In this document: positions 47,117-56,577 of the stretch, one piece after another
Position numbering within the stretch: position 1 is the first letter of the stretch
Layout of the letters: every line of letters starts with the position of its first letter
Assembly: GCF_000698555.1 (NCBI RefSeq)
Contig: NZ_JFHE01000005.1
Location: forward strand, 1-64,000
Direction: 5' to 3'
Origin: Caballeronia grimmiae
GTDB lineage: Bacteria; Pseudomonadota; Gammaproteobacteria; Burkholderiales; Burkholderiaceae
Length of the DNA: 64,000 nt
Program-made: the position numbers and the translations under genes
Notes under the pieces: model-generated
What the model saw: the letters and a program-made list of their open reading frames with translations, nothing else
Database searches by the model: none
What the model was told of the DNA's origin: nothing

Positions 47117-47142
47117 AAAAAAAACCCGCCTGGCCGGCGGGT
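47117..47142 (-). terminator. Second hairpin terminator facing left
   Basis: AACCCGCC and GGCGGGTT pair around TGGCC; on the minus strand the stem is followed by T8. It would stop leftward transcripts toward hslU. Confidence 0.65.
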
Positions 47143-47164
47143 TGAATCCATATCAGGAGGAGAC

Positions 47165-47320
47165 ATGGAGGAGACAGTTCCAATCATACACAGCGTGTTG
47201 ATGCGACGCAATAGTTTTTCTAGTAAAAACCCCTATGGCGTCGATGTGTGGTATCTGTGCGTCACTTTTTGTGACGCGCTGGACGAATCGCACGATGACA
47301 GCGCAAGAAACGGCGCGTAA
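47165..47320 (+). CDS. Candidate small protein (51 aa)
   Basis: A strong ribosome binding site (AGGAGGAGA) lies directly before an ATG that opens a 51-codon frame starting MEETVPIIHSVLMRRNSF. There is no signal peptide and no known domain. It lies in the hslU-ada gap and would end 55 bases before the ada start. The ribosome binding site is notably good, but the peptide itself gives no coding evidence, so it may be a leader or a chance frame. Confidence 0.35.
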   Translation: MEETVPIIHSVLMRRNSFSSKNPYGVDVWYLCVTFCDALDESHDDSARNGA

Positions 47321-47374
47321 CCTCTTCGGCGCGGCAATACAGTGGACGCGTACCCAAAAGCCGCCGAGGTTCTC

Positions 47375-48457
47375 ATGAATACCGCCCGCATCGACCTTCC
47401 CTATCAGTCATCCGAAAGCCGCTGGCAAGCCGTCGCCGAGCGCGACGCCCGCGCCGACGGCGCGTTCTTCTTCGCCGTGCGCACCACGGGCGTGTTTTGC
47501 CGGCCGTCGTGCGCGTCACGGGCGCCGCGTCGGGAGAATGTCTCGTTCTTTACGACGACAGACGAAGCCGCCGCCGCCGGGTATCGTCCGTGCAAGCGCT
47601 GTCAGCCGACGAGCCTGCCGCGCGAACTCGCGATCGTCGAACGTGCGTGCAAGGCGCTCGACGCCGATCCGCAGCAGCGCATGACGCTCGCGCAACTAAG
47701 CGACGCCGTACACGTCAGCCCGTTCCATCTGCAAAGGCTGTTTACGCGGATCGTCGGCATTTCGCCGCGGCAATATCAGGCGGCGCAGCGTGCCGGCGTG
47801 CTGCGCGACGCGCTGCAACGCGGCCGCGACGTGACTCGCGCCACGCACGACGCGGGCTTCTCGCCTTCGCGGCTGTACGAAGCGGCGGCGACGGAACTCG
47901 GCATGACGCCATCGGCGTATCGGCGCAAGGGCGCGGGACTCACGGTGCGCTACGTCACCGCCGATACGCCGCTCGGCGTCGCGCTGATCGCGGCGACGGA
48001 CAAGGGCGTCTGCAAGATCGCTTTCGGCGATGACCGTGACGCCCTCATCGGCCAGCTTGCGGCGGATTTCGCGCAGGCCGCGCGCATCGAGGACGCCGCG
48101 CGTCTCGCGCCGTTCGTCGCGCAGATCCGTGCGTATCTCCAAGGCACGCGCGAGCGTTTCGATTTGCCGCTCGACATCGGCGCAACCGCGTTTCAACAGC
48201 GGGTGTGGGACGCGCTGATGCGCATTCCGTACGGGCAGACGCGCAGCTATACGGAGATCGCGGCGTCGGTCGGGTCGCCGGGCGCGGTGCGGGCGGTGGC
48301 GAACGCATGTGCATCGAACCCGGTGGCGCTGGCGATTCCGTGTCATCGCGTGATCGGGAAGGACGGTGCGATCGCCGGCTATCGGTGGGGACTGGCGCGC
48401 AAGGAAACGCTGCTCGACACCGAGCGCACGCATAAGGAAACCGGCGAGATCGCCTGA
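47375..48457 (+). CDS. ada: Bifunctional Ada: DNA repair methyltransferase and transcriptional regulator
   Basis: Ada repairs methyl phosphotriesters and O6-methylguanine and, when methylated, activates the adaptive response. The 360-residue protein has the N-terminal zinc domain with four cysteines (GVFCRPSCASR and CKRC). It continues with an AraC-type helix-turn-helix (LAQLSDAVHVSPFHLQRLF, then THDAGFSPSRLYEAA) and the C-terminal MGMT domain with PCHRVIGKDG. All repair cysteines are present. The ATG giving MNTARIDLPY was chosen. A terminator-like stem follows the stop. Confidence 0.95.
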   Translation: MNTARIDLPYQSSESRWQAVAERDARADGAFFFAVRTTGVFCRPSCASRAPRRENVSFFTTTDEAAAAGYRPCKRCQPTSLPRELAIVERACKALDADPQQRMTLAQLSDAVHVSPFHLQRLFTRIVGISPRQYQAAQRAGVLRDALQRGRDVTRATHDAGFSPSRLYEAAATELGMTPSAYRRKGAGLTVRYVTADTPLGVALIAATDKGVCKIAFGDDRDALIGQLAADFAQAARIEDAARLAPFVAQIRAYLQGTRERFDLPLDIGATAFQQRVWDALMRIPYGQTRSYTEIAASVGSPGAVRAVANACASNPVALAIPCHRVIGKDGAIAGYRWGLARKETLLDTERTHKETGEIA

Positions 48458-48476
48458 CGAGTCGTACCGGATATGC

Positions 48477-48507
48477 GCCCGCCGTCGCCGAGACGCGCGG
48501 GCGTTTT
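48477..48507 (+). terminator. Terminator after ada
   Basis: CGCCCGC and GCGGGCG pair around about 12 bases and are followed by TTTTC. It is moderately strong. Confidence 0.6.
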
Positions 48508-48660
48508 CTTGTCGCGAAAAGACTGCGAGACGGACGTGCAAACGGCGCACAGCCAGGCCTGTTGTCACCTCAAGCACGCGCAACATCGAAATGTTAAAGT
48601 GCCCGCTACCCGAAAATATGACCGGGCGCGAGCCGCTCGCGCTCCTTGCACAACGCTTCG

Positions 48661-50280
48661 ATGGCAAATAAGAATTCCGCTCACCCCGCAGCCGGCGCGT
48701 ATCAGCGCAGGCTTGCCGCGCTTGCGTCCGGCCCGCACGCCGATGCGCTGCGCCAAGGCTTGCGCGGCATCGAGAAAGAAAGCCTGCGCGTGACGCCCAA
48801 GGGCGAACTCGCCATGACGCCGCATCCGCGCGCGCTTGGATCGCCGCTGACGCATCCGCTCATCACGACCGACTACTCCGAGGCGCTCGTCGAACTGATC
48901 ACGCCCGCCGAAGCAGACGCTGCGCGCGCCATCGAGCGGCTCGATTCGATCCATCGCTTCGTCTACGCCCATCTCGGCGACGAGCTGCTGTGGAACAACT
49001 CGATGCCCAACGCGCTGCCGCCGGACGATCAGATTCCGATCGGCCAGTACGGCACGTCGAACATCGGCAAGCTGAAGCACGTCTACCGGCAGGGGCTGTC
49101 GCTGCGCTACGGCCGCAGGATGCAGTGCATCGCGGGCATCCACTACAACTATTCGCTCGACGACCAGGTCTGGCGCGCGTGGCAGGCGCTCGAACCGGCG
49201 ATCACGCTGACGGAGCAGGACTACCGCTCGCAGCGTTACTTCGCGCTGATCCGCAACTTCCGGCGCACGAGCTGGCTGCTGATGTATCTGTTCGGAGCGT
49301 CGCCGGCGCTGGACAAGCGCTTCGTCGAAGGGAAACCGCATTCGCTCGAAGCGTTCGACGCAGACACGTTCTACTTGCCGCACGCGACCAGCCTGCGCAT
49401 GAGCGACCTCGGCTACACGAACAATCCGGCGCAAGCGGATTTGCTGCCGAGCTACGACAACGTCGACGCCTATCTCGACGTGCTCGCCAAAGCCGTCAGC
49501 CAGCCGTATGCGCCATACGAGGCCATCGGCACGCAGCAAGACGGCGAGTGGGTGCAGATCAACACCAACGTGCTGCAAATCGAGAACGAGTTCTACTCGA
49601 CGATTCGCCCGAAACGCATCACGCGATCCGGCGAGCGGCCGCTGCATGCGCTGGCCGAGCGCGGCGTGCAGTACATCGAGGTGCGTTGCCTCGACATCGA
49701 TCCTTTCGCACCCGCCGGCATCTCGCTGGAAACGGCGCGTTTTCTGGACGCGTATCTGCTGTATTGCGCACTCGAAGACAGCCCGCTGATGCCGCGCGAG
49801 GAGAGTATCGAAGCGAACGACAACTTCAGCGCGATCACCAAGGAAGGACGCAAGCCCGGCCTGACGCTTCAACGCGACGGCGCGCCGGTGTCGATGCAGC
49901 AATGGGCGAATGAACTGCTCGATGCCATCGAACCGGTCGCGGCGACGCTGGACAAGCTCATCGGCACGGGCGATCACGTGCGCGCGCTCCAGGCGCTTCG
50001 TCCGCGCATCGCGGATGCGTCACTCACGCCGTCTGCCCGCGTCCTCCAGACGATGCGCGACAAGCAGCAATCCTTCCACGCGTTCGCGCTCGACGTGAGC
50101 CTTCAGCACGCGGAGCACTATCGCCGCAATCCGCTGCCGGCGGACGAAGAGCGCGAGATGCAGGCGCTCGCGGCGAAGTCGCTGGAAGAGCAGGCCGCCA
50201 TCGAGCGCAACGAAACCGAATCGTTCGATGCGTTCGTCGCTGCTTATCGCGACTACAAGCTCACACGCGCCGACGTCTGA
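48661..50280 (+). CDS. gshA: Glutamate-cysteine ligase
   Basis: GshA joins glutamate and cysteine, the first step of glutathione synthesis. The 539-residue protein has [15 protein letters not shown] near the N-terminus, [14 protein letters not shown], the substrate region [17 protein letters not shown] and [14 protein letters not shown], all as in proteobacterial GshA. The ATG at 48661 follows a normal purine-rich leader; an ATG five codons upstream is possible. It stands alone. It is intact. Confidence 0.95.
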   Translation: MANKNSAHPAAGAYQRRLAALASGPHADALRQGLRGIEKESLRVTPKGELAMTPHPRALGSPLTHPLITTDYSEALVELITPAEADAARAIERLDSIHRFVYAHLGDELLWNNSMPNALPPDDQIPIGQYGTSNIGKLKHVYRQGLSLRYGRRMQCIAGIHYNYSLDDQVWRAWQALEPAITLTEQDYRSQRYFALIRNFRRTSWLLMYLFGASPALDKRFVEGKPHSLEAFDADTFYLPHATSLRMSDLGYTNNPAQADLLPSYDNVDAYLDVLAKAVSQPYAPYEAIGTQQDGEWVQINTNVLQIENEFYSTIRPKRITRSGERPLHALAERGVQYIEVRCLDIDPFAPAGISLETARFLDAYLLYCALEDSPLMPREESIEANDNFSAITKEGRKPGLTLQRDGAPVSMQQWANELLDAIEPVAATLDKLIGTGDHVRALQALRPRIADASLTPSARVLQTMRDKQQSFHAFALDVSLQHAEHYRRNPLPADEEREMQALAAKSLEEQAAIERNETESFDAFVAAYRDYKLTRADV

Positions 50281-50427
50281 GAAGCGCAGGTTTTCTTACC
50301 GCAACGCTTCGGGCGACCGGAAAGAAGTTCCCGATTTGAAACAGACGGCAACGCGCCGAACATCATCGTCGGTGGCTGGTCGAAAATCGGCTCTTTATCG
50401 ATCAAACGGGGACGCGGGGGATATGCG

Positions 50428-50934
50428 ATGAACCACAAACTGATAAGCGCGGCTGCGTCGCTCGTATTGCTTGCCGGCTGCGCCACCGATACGCACGTCA
50501 GCAGCCAGACGATGGAGCAGGCCACCGCGCCGCTCACCTGCATGAGCAAGCTCGAATGCGACGCCTGGTGGGCACGCGCGCAGGTCTGGGTGACGAATCA
50601 CTCGGAGTACAAGCTGCAGGCCATCACGGATGCCATCATCCAGACGGCGGGGCCGTCGAGCGGCAAGCGCGCGCTCGCGTATCAGATCACCAAGACGCCG
50701 AGCAACGAAGGCACCGCGACGATCGGTTTCGCCGCGCACTGCGACAGCCCGCTCGGCTGCGAGCCGAATCCGTGGGCGGCGGGCGCGGACTTCAAGAACT
50801 TCGTGCGCAACGGCGCGCCGCGCCCCGCGATGTCGACGCCGCAGGCAGTGCAGACGCCGCCTGCGCCGCAGCCCGTGCCGCTCAATCTGGACAGCCAGCC
50901 GGGCCAGTCGGTCGCGCCGCTGACGCCGCAGTAA
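50428..50934 (+). CDS. Hypothetical lipoprotein (168 aa)
   Basis: The signal peptide ends in a lipobox, LLAGC, so Cys19 should be lipidated and the protein anchored in the outer or inner membrane. The mature part has four further cysteines in the first 100 residues (MSKLECD, AAHCDSPLGCE), so disulphide bonds are likely. The last 45 residues are proline- and glutamine-rich. I recognise no enzyme domain. It lies 147 bases after gshA and converges with the DHA2 exporter. Confidence 0.8.
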   Translation: MNHKLISAAASLVLLAGCATDTHVSSQTMEQATAPLTCMSKLECDAWWARAQVWVTNHSEYKLQAITDAIIQTAGPSSGKRALAYQITKTPSNEGTATIGFAAHCDSPLGCEPNPWAAGADFKNFVRNGAPRPAMSTPQAVQTPPAPQPVPLNLDSQPGQSVAPLTPQ

Positions 50935-50944
50935 GCGCGCCGCG

Positions 50945-52516
50945 TCAGTGTCCCATCGACGCTGACGCGCCTTTCTTCGGACGCGTCAGCCACACCATCG
51001 CGGCCAGCACGATGAACGCATAGAAGGAAATGCGGAAGAAATCGTTCGTCGACATCATGTACGCCTGAGCCGTCACCACGCGATCCAGTTGCGCCGCCAC
51101 CGCCGGCCCGGACAAGCCGAGGCCGGAGAGCGCGTTGGTATATTCCGTCGTCGTGGACGAGTACGCGGTGACGGATTCCGTCAGCACCGCGTGATGGCGG
51201 ATCATGTCGTTTTCCCAGAACGTCGTGCTGACCGCCGTGCCGATTGCCCCCGACAACGTCCGCAGGAAGTTCGACAGCCCCGCCGCGCCCGCCAGCCGGT
51301 CGTCGGACACGCTGGACAGCGTGATGGTCGTCATCGGCACGAAGAAGCACGCCACGCCGATGCCCTGCACCAGCCGGGGATAGATGATGTCGTGGAACGG
51401 CGTGTCGAGCGTGAACGTCGAGTTCCAGTACGACACGAGCGCGAACACGATGAACGCGAAGCTCGCCACCACGCGCAGATTCATGCGATGCATGTTCTGG
51501 CCGATCATCGGCGACAGCACGAGCGCCAGAATGCCGACGGGCGCGGTCGCCAGGCCGGCGAGCCACGGCGTGTAGCCGAGCACGGTCTGCAACCAGAGCG
51601 GCAGCACCACGACGGAACCGAAGAACGCGAGAAAGCCGAGCGAGGTGATGAGCACGCCCATCGCGAAGTTGCGGTCGCGGAACAGCGACAGGTCGATGAC
51701 CGGCTCTTTCTCGGTGATTTCCCAGACGAACATGAACGCGAGCGACACGGCCGCGACGATCGCCAGCGTGACGATGAACGTCGAACTGAACCAGTCGCGG
51801 TCCTTGCCGAGGTCGAGCATCATCTGGAGACTCGCGACGCCGATCACGAGCAGCGTCAGCCCGACGCCGTCGATGCGCTGCTTCGTCGTCTTCGTCTCGT
51901 GGCCGCGCAGCAGGAAATACGCGATGGCCGCCGAGAAGATGCCGATCGGCACGTTGATATAGAAGATCCACGGCCACGTGTAGTTGTCGGTGATGTAGCC
52001 GCCCATCACGGGGCCGAAGATCGGCGCGACGATGACGGTCATCGCCCACAGGCCGAGCGCCAGGCCGCGCTTCTCCGGCGGATAGCTCCGCATGAGGATG
52101 GTCTGCGACAGCGGGACCATCGGACCGGATACGAGGCCTTGCAGCAGCCGGAAGGCGATCAGCGACTCGAAGCTGTTCGCGAAGCCGCAGAGCGCCGAGG
52201 CGACCGAGAACAGCAGCACGGAAATCGTGAACAGCTTGACCTCGCCGACGCGGCGCGCGAGCCAGCCCGTCAGCGGCACCGCAATCGCCGATGCCACCGA
52301 GTACGACGAGATGACCCACGTGCCTTCGCTCGTGGCGACACCGAGGCTGCCTGAGATCGTCGGCACCGCCACGTTCGCGATGGACGTATCGAGCACTTCC
52401 ATGAACGTGCCGAGCGCGAGGCCCATCGTCAGCAACGCGAGGATGCCGCCGGCGAGCGGCGTCGGGGCGGGCGGTTGGGCGTCGTTGGCCTGGTCGGTCG
52501 CTGCGGGTGTAGACAT
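50945..52516 (-). CDS. DHA2-family multidrug exporter (EmrB type)
   Basis: The 523-residue inner membrane protein has about 14 predicted membrane segments, the pattern of the DHA2 branch of the major facilitator superfamily. Segment 5 carries the antiporter motif C (GPVMGGYITDNYTW), and the first loop has GWLARRVGEVKLF. Homologues pump drugs with a membrane fusion protein (EmrA) and an outer membrane factor. No EmrA gene is adjacent here; an outer membrane factor lies 1.2 kb away. A MarR regulator gene is directly upstream on the same strand. Confidence 0.92.
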   Translation of the reverse strand: MSTPAATDQANDAQPPAPTPLAGGILALLTMGLALGTFMEVLDTSIANVAVPTISGSLGVATSEGTWVISSYSVASAIAVPLTGWLARRVGEVKLFTISVLLFSVASALCGFANSFESLIAFRLLQGLVSGPMVPLSQTILMRSYPPEKRGLALGLWAMTVIVAPIFGPVMGGYITDNYTWPWIFYINVPIGIFSAAIAYFLLRGHETKTTKQRIDGVGLTLLVIGVASLQMMLDLGKDRDWFSSTFIVTLAIVAAVSLAFMFVWEITEKEPVIDLSLFRDRNFAMGVLITSLGFLAFFGSVVVLPLWLQTVLGYTPWLAGLATAPVGILALVLSPMIGQNMHRMNLRVVASFAFIVFALVSYWNSTFTLDTPFHDIIYPRLVQGIGVACFFVPMTTITLSSVSDDRLAGAAGLSNFLRTLSGAIGTAVSTTFWENDMIRHHAVLTESVTAYSSTTTEYTNALSGLGLSGPAVAAQLDRVVTAQAYMMSTNDFFRISFYAFIVLAAMVWLTRPKKGASASMGH

Positions 52517-52607
52517 TCTTGTTCTTGCTCCGGCGTTTCGAAAGTAAGTGCCGCGTCATTCTCTGCCCAGACAGTGAAACGGGCAGCGTTAAAGCGTGGT
52601 GGCTGCG

Positions 52608-53090
52608 TTAATCGAGCGTGCAGCCGGGGCTTGCGTCGGTTGGAGAGTTATCGATCACGCGCGCCAGCATCGCGACGAGCGAATCGAGTTCAGTTCGGCT
52701 GAAACCTTGCAGCTGCTCATTGAGCACCGCCGCGCCGATCGCCGGAAGCCGCGCCGCCGCTTCGTGCCCGCGCTCGCTCAGCTTCAGTTCGACGATGCGC
52801 CGGTCGGTGTCGCTGCGTGTGCGCCGCACGAACCCCTTCTTTTCGAGCCGGTCGAGCATACGGGTCATCGAGCCGCTGTCGTATGACATCTCCCGCGACA
52901 GTTCCAGCGGCGTGCGTGCCCGTCCGGACGCCAGACAGAGAATCACGCCGATTTGCTGCGAGGTCAGGCCGAGCGGTTTCAGCGCCTGATCGGTCCGCGC
53001 CATCAGCACGTTGCGCGCTCTGGCGAGGTAATAGCCGAGGCTGGTTTCGAGCTGAATCGTGGCGGTATCGTAGAGCGGTTCGCTGTCCAT
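52608..53090 (-). CDS. MarR family transcriptional regulator
   Basis: The 160-residue protein has the winged-helix MarR fold: LGLTSQQIGVILCLASG, then TPLELSREMSYDSGSMTRML (recognition helix) and the wing DRLEKKGFVRRTRSDTDRRI. Such proteins respond to drugs or phenolic ligands. It lies upstream of the DHA2 exporter in the same direction with a 91-base gap, so it is the probable local repressor. It is intact. Confidence 0.92.
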   Translation of the reverse strand: MDSEPLYDTATIQLETSLGYYLARARNVLMARTDQALKPLGLTSQQIGVILCLASGRARTPLELSREMSYDSGSMTRMLDRLEKKGFVRRTRSDTDRRIVELKLSERGHEAAARLPAIGAAVLNEQLQGFSRTELDSLVAMLARVIDNSPTDASPGCTLD

Positions 53091-53272
53091 TCGGTGATGA
53101 CGTCGGGCGCGGCGTGCCGCGATACAACAGTCGTAAAAAAGCAGACAGCAGTATCTTGAAAAGTAGTTGCTTAGTCAATATTATTTGATGCAACGCGTCA
53201 CGCGCTCTTTGCGCCGCCCGAAACCATGTTTTGATTCCAGCCGCGTCACTACCACGACGTCAGGACCATCCG

Positions 53273-53563
53273 ATGACCCGCCTCGCCAACACCGCCCGCC
53301 GACGCTTCGGCCAAGTCAGCAGCACGATCGCCCGAGCTTCGCGTCAGTTCGTCCCGTCGAAACTGAATGCGTGGAAGCTCGCGCTGTATCTGATTGTGTT
53401 CTTGCTGCCGGGCGGCTCGTTCGCGGTGCTCGGGATGGGGTGGTTCGAGAATCGGCATCGACGGAAAAGCGCGGCTGCGGCTTCGGCCACCGTTTCCGAG
53501 CGCCGCTTGCTCGCGCCACCGGCCGCGCCGTGTCAGGGAAGCTGCGGCGCGACGGGCCGTTGA
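53273..53563 (+). CDS. Hypothetical membrane protein (96 aa)
   Basis: One hydrophobic segment (LALYLIVFLLPGGSFAVLGM) follows a basic N-terminus, so it is a probable single-span inner membrane protein with a basic, alanine-rich tail. No family was recognised. It lies between the MarR gene and the outer membrane factor. No ribosome binding site stands out; the start at the second ATG was chosen because the earlier one has a poor leader. Confidence 0.5.
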   Translation: MTRLANTARRRFGQVSSTIARASRQFVPSKLNAWKLALYLIVFLLPGGSFAVLGMGWFENRHRRKSAAAASATVSERRLLAPPAAPCQGSCGATGR

Positions 53564-53741
53564 AGTAACGCGCCGTAACTCATACGTCTGTCCGCGTAAC
53601 ACCAGGCTTACGCTGAAGCCGTTAGGCTAACGTCTGCCCGACGCCCGCCGCGCCCGACCGCGCGGGCGTTCCGTTACCATCTCGGCTCACCGCGTTCGCC
53701 GCACCGGATGAAACGCCGCCGACAGGATTCCTGACAAGCAG

Positions 53742-55298
53742 ATGCCGTATTGCCCCGCCGCTTCCGCCTCGTTTTCTCCTCGCACCGTCAATCGCACTGC
53801 GCGGCAACTGCGCGCCATTGCGGTTGCTGCCGCAGTCGCCATGGCCGTCGCCGGATGCGCCGTCGGTCCCGACTATCAGCGTCCGGCCACCCCGATGCCG
53901 GCCAGCTACAAGGAAGCGCCTCAAGGCTGGAAAGTCGCGCAGCCGTCCGATCAGTTCGACCGCGGCGAATGGTGGACCATCTATAACGACGCCTCCCTCA
54001 ACGACCTCGAAGCGCGTCTGAACCAGTCGAACCAGAGCATCGCGCAATTCGCGGCTGCGTATCGGCAGGCGCGGGCGCTCGTCGGCGAGGCGAGGGCATC
54101 GTATTTCCCGACAATCGGCGCGTCGGCGTCGGCATCGCGTGCGGGGACGGGCGCGGGCAACCGTTCGACCAACAGTTCCAGCTTCGGCCAGCAGGGATCG
54201 ATCAACAACCAGTTCAGCCTCGCGCTCGACGCGACGTGGGAGCCGGACCTGTGGGGCAGCATCGGCCGGACGGTGAATGCGCAGAAGGCGGGACAGCAGG
54301 GCGCCGCCGCCGATCTCGCCAACGCGCGCCTCTCCGCACAGGCAACGCTCGCGCAGACGTACTTCCAGTTGCGCTCGCTCGACGCGCAGCAAAAGCTCCT
54401 CGACGACACCGTCGGCGCTTATCAGCAGTCGCTCAAGCTCACACAGAACCAGTATGCGCAGGGCATCGTCGCGCGCTCGGATGTGATTCAGGCGCAAACG
54501 CAGTTGCAGTCGGCGCAGGCCGCCGCAATCGATAACGGCGTCGCCCGCGCGCAGTATGAGCACGCGATAGCCGTGCTGGTCGGCGAGCCGGCATCGACGT
54601 TCTCGCTTCCCGCCATGCCGCTCGACGCCACGCCGCCCACCGTGCCGGCGGAAATGCCGTCCGCGATTCTCGAGCGGCGGCCCGATATCGCATCCGCCGA
54701 GCGCAAGGCCGCGGCGGCGAACGAGCAGATCGGCATCGCGATCGCGGCGTATTTTCCGTCGCTGACGCTGTCGGCTCAGGGCGGCTTCGAAAGTTCGGTG
54801 CTATCGCAATTGCTGCGCGCGCCGTCGCGTTTCTGGACGCTCGGGCCGGATATCGCCGCGACGATCTTCGACGGCGGCCTGCGCGCCGCCCGCACCGACG
54901 CAGCCCGCGCCGCTTACGATCAGAACGTCGCGACGTACCGGCAGACGGTGCTGACCGCGTTCCAGGACGTCGAGGACAACCTCGCGTCATTGCGGATTCT
55001 GGAAAAAGAGATCGTCGTGCAGCAGCAGGCGGTCGAATCCGCGCAGCAGGCGCTCGCGATCATCAACAATCAGTACAAGGCGGGCACCGTCGCGTTCATC
55101 AACGTGCTGACGGCTCAGACGACCGCATTCACCGCCCAGCAAAAGCTCGCGAGCATCGCGGGGCAGCGAATGGTGTCGTCGGTCGGACTGGTGAAGGCGC
55201 TGGGCGGCGGCTGGGATGCCGGGCAGATGGACCGCGAGACGGGCGGCGTCGAAGCGCCTGTCGCGGTCTCAGCGGAGAAACGCGCGCCGGGCGGCTAG
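53742..55298 (+). CDS. Outer membrane factor of an efflux system (NodT/OprM family)
   Basis: The 518-residue protein has a lipobox (AVAGC) after the signal sequence, so it is a lipid-anchored outer membrane channel. The core is made of two OEP repeats with long helices (LEARLNQSNQSIAQFAAAYRQ; IGIAIAAYFPSLTLSAQGGF). The conserved WEPDLWG and ERRPDIASAERK also occur. Such channels join RND or MFS pumps through a fusion protein. Its stop overlaps the convergent gspN stop. It may serve the DHA2 exporter nearby. Confidence 0.92.
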   Translation: MPYCPAASASFSPRTVNRTARQLRAIAVAAAVAMAVAGCAVGPDYQRPATPMPASYKEAPQGWKVAQPSDQFDRGEWWTIYNDASLNDLEARLNQSNQSIAQFAAAYRQARALVGEARASYFPTIGASASASRAGTGAGNRSTNSSSFGQQGSINNQFSLALDATWEPDLWGSIGRTVNAQKAGQQGAAADLANARLSAQATLAQTYFQLRSLDAQQKLLDDTVGAYQQSLKLTQNQYAQGIVARSDVIQAQTQLQSAQAAAIDNGVARAQYEHAIAVLVGEPASTFSLPAMPLDATPPTVPAEMPSAILERRPDIASAERKAAAANEQIGIAIAAYFPSLTLSAQGGFESSVLSQLLRAPSRFWTLGPDIAATIFDGGLRAARTDAARAAYDQNVATYRQTVLTAFQDVEDNLASLRILEKEIVVQQQAVESAQQALAIINNQYKAGTVAFINVLTAQTTAFTAQQKLASIAGQRMVSSVGLVKALGGGWDAGQMDRETGGVEAPVAVSAEKRAPGG

Positions 55299-56077
55299 TA
55301 GCGCGCGAAGGTCAGCGCGACCGTATCCGGATCGGTATGGCGTCCCAGCAGGTTCAACAGGCCGGCGAGGTTCTCGCGCTGCTGCGGCTCGGCCTTCGCT
55401 GTGCCTTCGAACGAAGTCGCGCCCTCCGCGAGCATGCCTTTGCCCGTCAGCAAAAGCGGTCCCTTGGTCGTCGATAAATCGATCGCCGCCGATGCGCCCT
55501 GCGCCTGCAACGCAACCCGATACGATCCGAGCGGCCTCACGCGCGACACGCGCGAAGCCATGTCATCGAGCGTGACGACGAACTGGCCGTAAGCATTCTT
55601 GCCGAGCACGCGGAATTCGGTCCACGAAAGCCGCACGGTTCCATCGAAGTTCAGCGTATTGAACGGCGCACCGAGTCCGGCGAGCAGCGTCGCGGGCACG
55701 GCCATCGCGCCCGGCGAAAGCGACGCGCCCCGCATCGTGGCGTCAACGGTCACGGGGTCGGGCATCGCTTCTGTCTGCCGCATCGTCATGTGGATGCGGC
55801 CCGTGAAGAGCGGCCAGAACGCCGTGGTCCATTCGATGCGCCCCGGCAGCAACGTCGCGCCCGCGCCGTCGCCGCCCGCCGCGAGCATCAGTGTCGCGGA
55901 GCCGCGCCACAGCGAGCCAGCCGGGTCGACGAGATTCACGTGGCCGCCCGTCGCGCGCGCGAACTGCGGGGTGATCCACGCGGCCGGCAGCATCACGAGC
56001 AGCGTTCCGGCGATCGACAACACCATCACGACGAGCGCCGGCAGCGCGAGCCGGATTCTGCGAGTCCAATAGCTCAT
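55295..56077 (-). CDS. gspN: Type II secretion protein GspN
   Basis: The 260-residue protein has one N-terminal membrane segment (LALPALVVMVLSIAGTLLVM) and a large periplasmic part, as in GspN. It is the last gene of the cluster and its ATG overlaps the gspM stop by 4 bases. It is not essential in some systems. The stop codon shares two bases with the convergent efflux gene. Confidence 0.85.
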   Translation of the reverse strand: MSYWTRRIRLALPALVVMVLSIAGTLLVMLPAAWITPQFARATGGHVNLVDPAGSLWRGSATLMLAAGGDGAGATLLPGRIEWTTAFWPLFTGRIHMTMRQTEAMPDPVTVDATMRGASLSPGAMAVPATLLAGLGAPFNTLNFDGTVRLSWTEFRVLGKNAYGQFVVTLDDMASRVSRVRPLGSYRVALQAQGASAAIDLSTTKGPLLLTGKGMLAEGATSFEGTAKAEPQQRENLAGLLNLLGRHTDPDTVALTFARY

Positions 56078-56577
56078 TTGACCCCGGCCGGTTGCAGCGA
56101 TGCGCTCAAATCCACCTGGCCGTCCGGCTTGAGCGCCGTCACGTGCGCCTCCGACACCTGCACCTTGAACTGCTTGCGTGCGTCGTCGAGCCACATCGTC
56201 CAGTTCGGGAACGATGCGTTCTTCAACTGGATCTGCACCGCCGCGCCGATCACCTGAATCTGCGTCGGCTGCATGCCGTTGTCCGCCAGCGACTTGGCGA
56301 GCGCATCGCGCAGCGCGCCGCCCGTCGGCGTGACGCTTTCGGCGTTCCCCGCGAGGGCGCGCGCTTCGGTGGCTTGCGCGGTCATCGTCGCGAGCTGGCG
56401 CTGCATCGCCGGCAGCGTTTGGCGCAGGCGCTCGCGGCCTTCGAAAGCCGGCGCCCACAGCACGAGATAAATCAGCGCCACGCCCAGCACGAGGCCGCCC
56501 CACAGCAGCAAGGTCTTCTCGCGCGGCGTGCGCCCTTCCCAGAATTCGGAAAGCGTTCGTCCGAGTTCCGCTTTCAT
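56074..56577 (-). CDS. gspM: Type II secretion protein GspM
   Basis: The 167-residue bitopic inner membrane protein has a cytoplasmic start, one hydrophobic helix (LLLWGGLVLGVALIYLVLW), and a periplasmic ferredoxin-like domain. It forms the inner-membrane platform with GspL and GspF. Its start overlaps the gspL stop and its stop overlaps the gspN start, so L, M and N are co-translated. MKAELGRTL was chosen as start; an ATG seven codons upstream is possible. Confidence 0.88.
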   Translation of the reverse strand: MKAELGRTLSEFWEGRTPREKTLLLWGGLVLGVALIYLVLWAPAFEGRERLRQTLPAMQRQLATMTAQATEARALAGNAESVTPTGGALRDALAKSLADNGMQPTQIQVIGAAVQIQLKNASFPNWTMWLDDARKQFKVQVSEAHVTALKPDGQVDLSASLQPAGVK

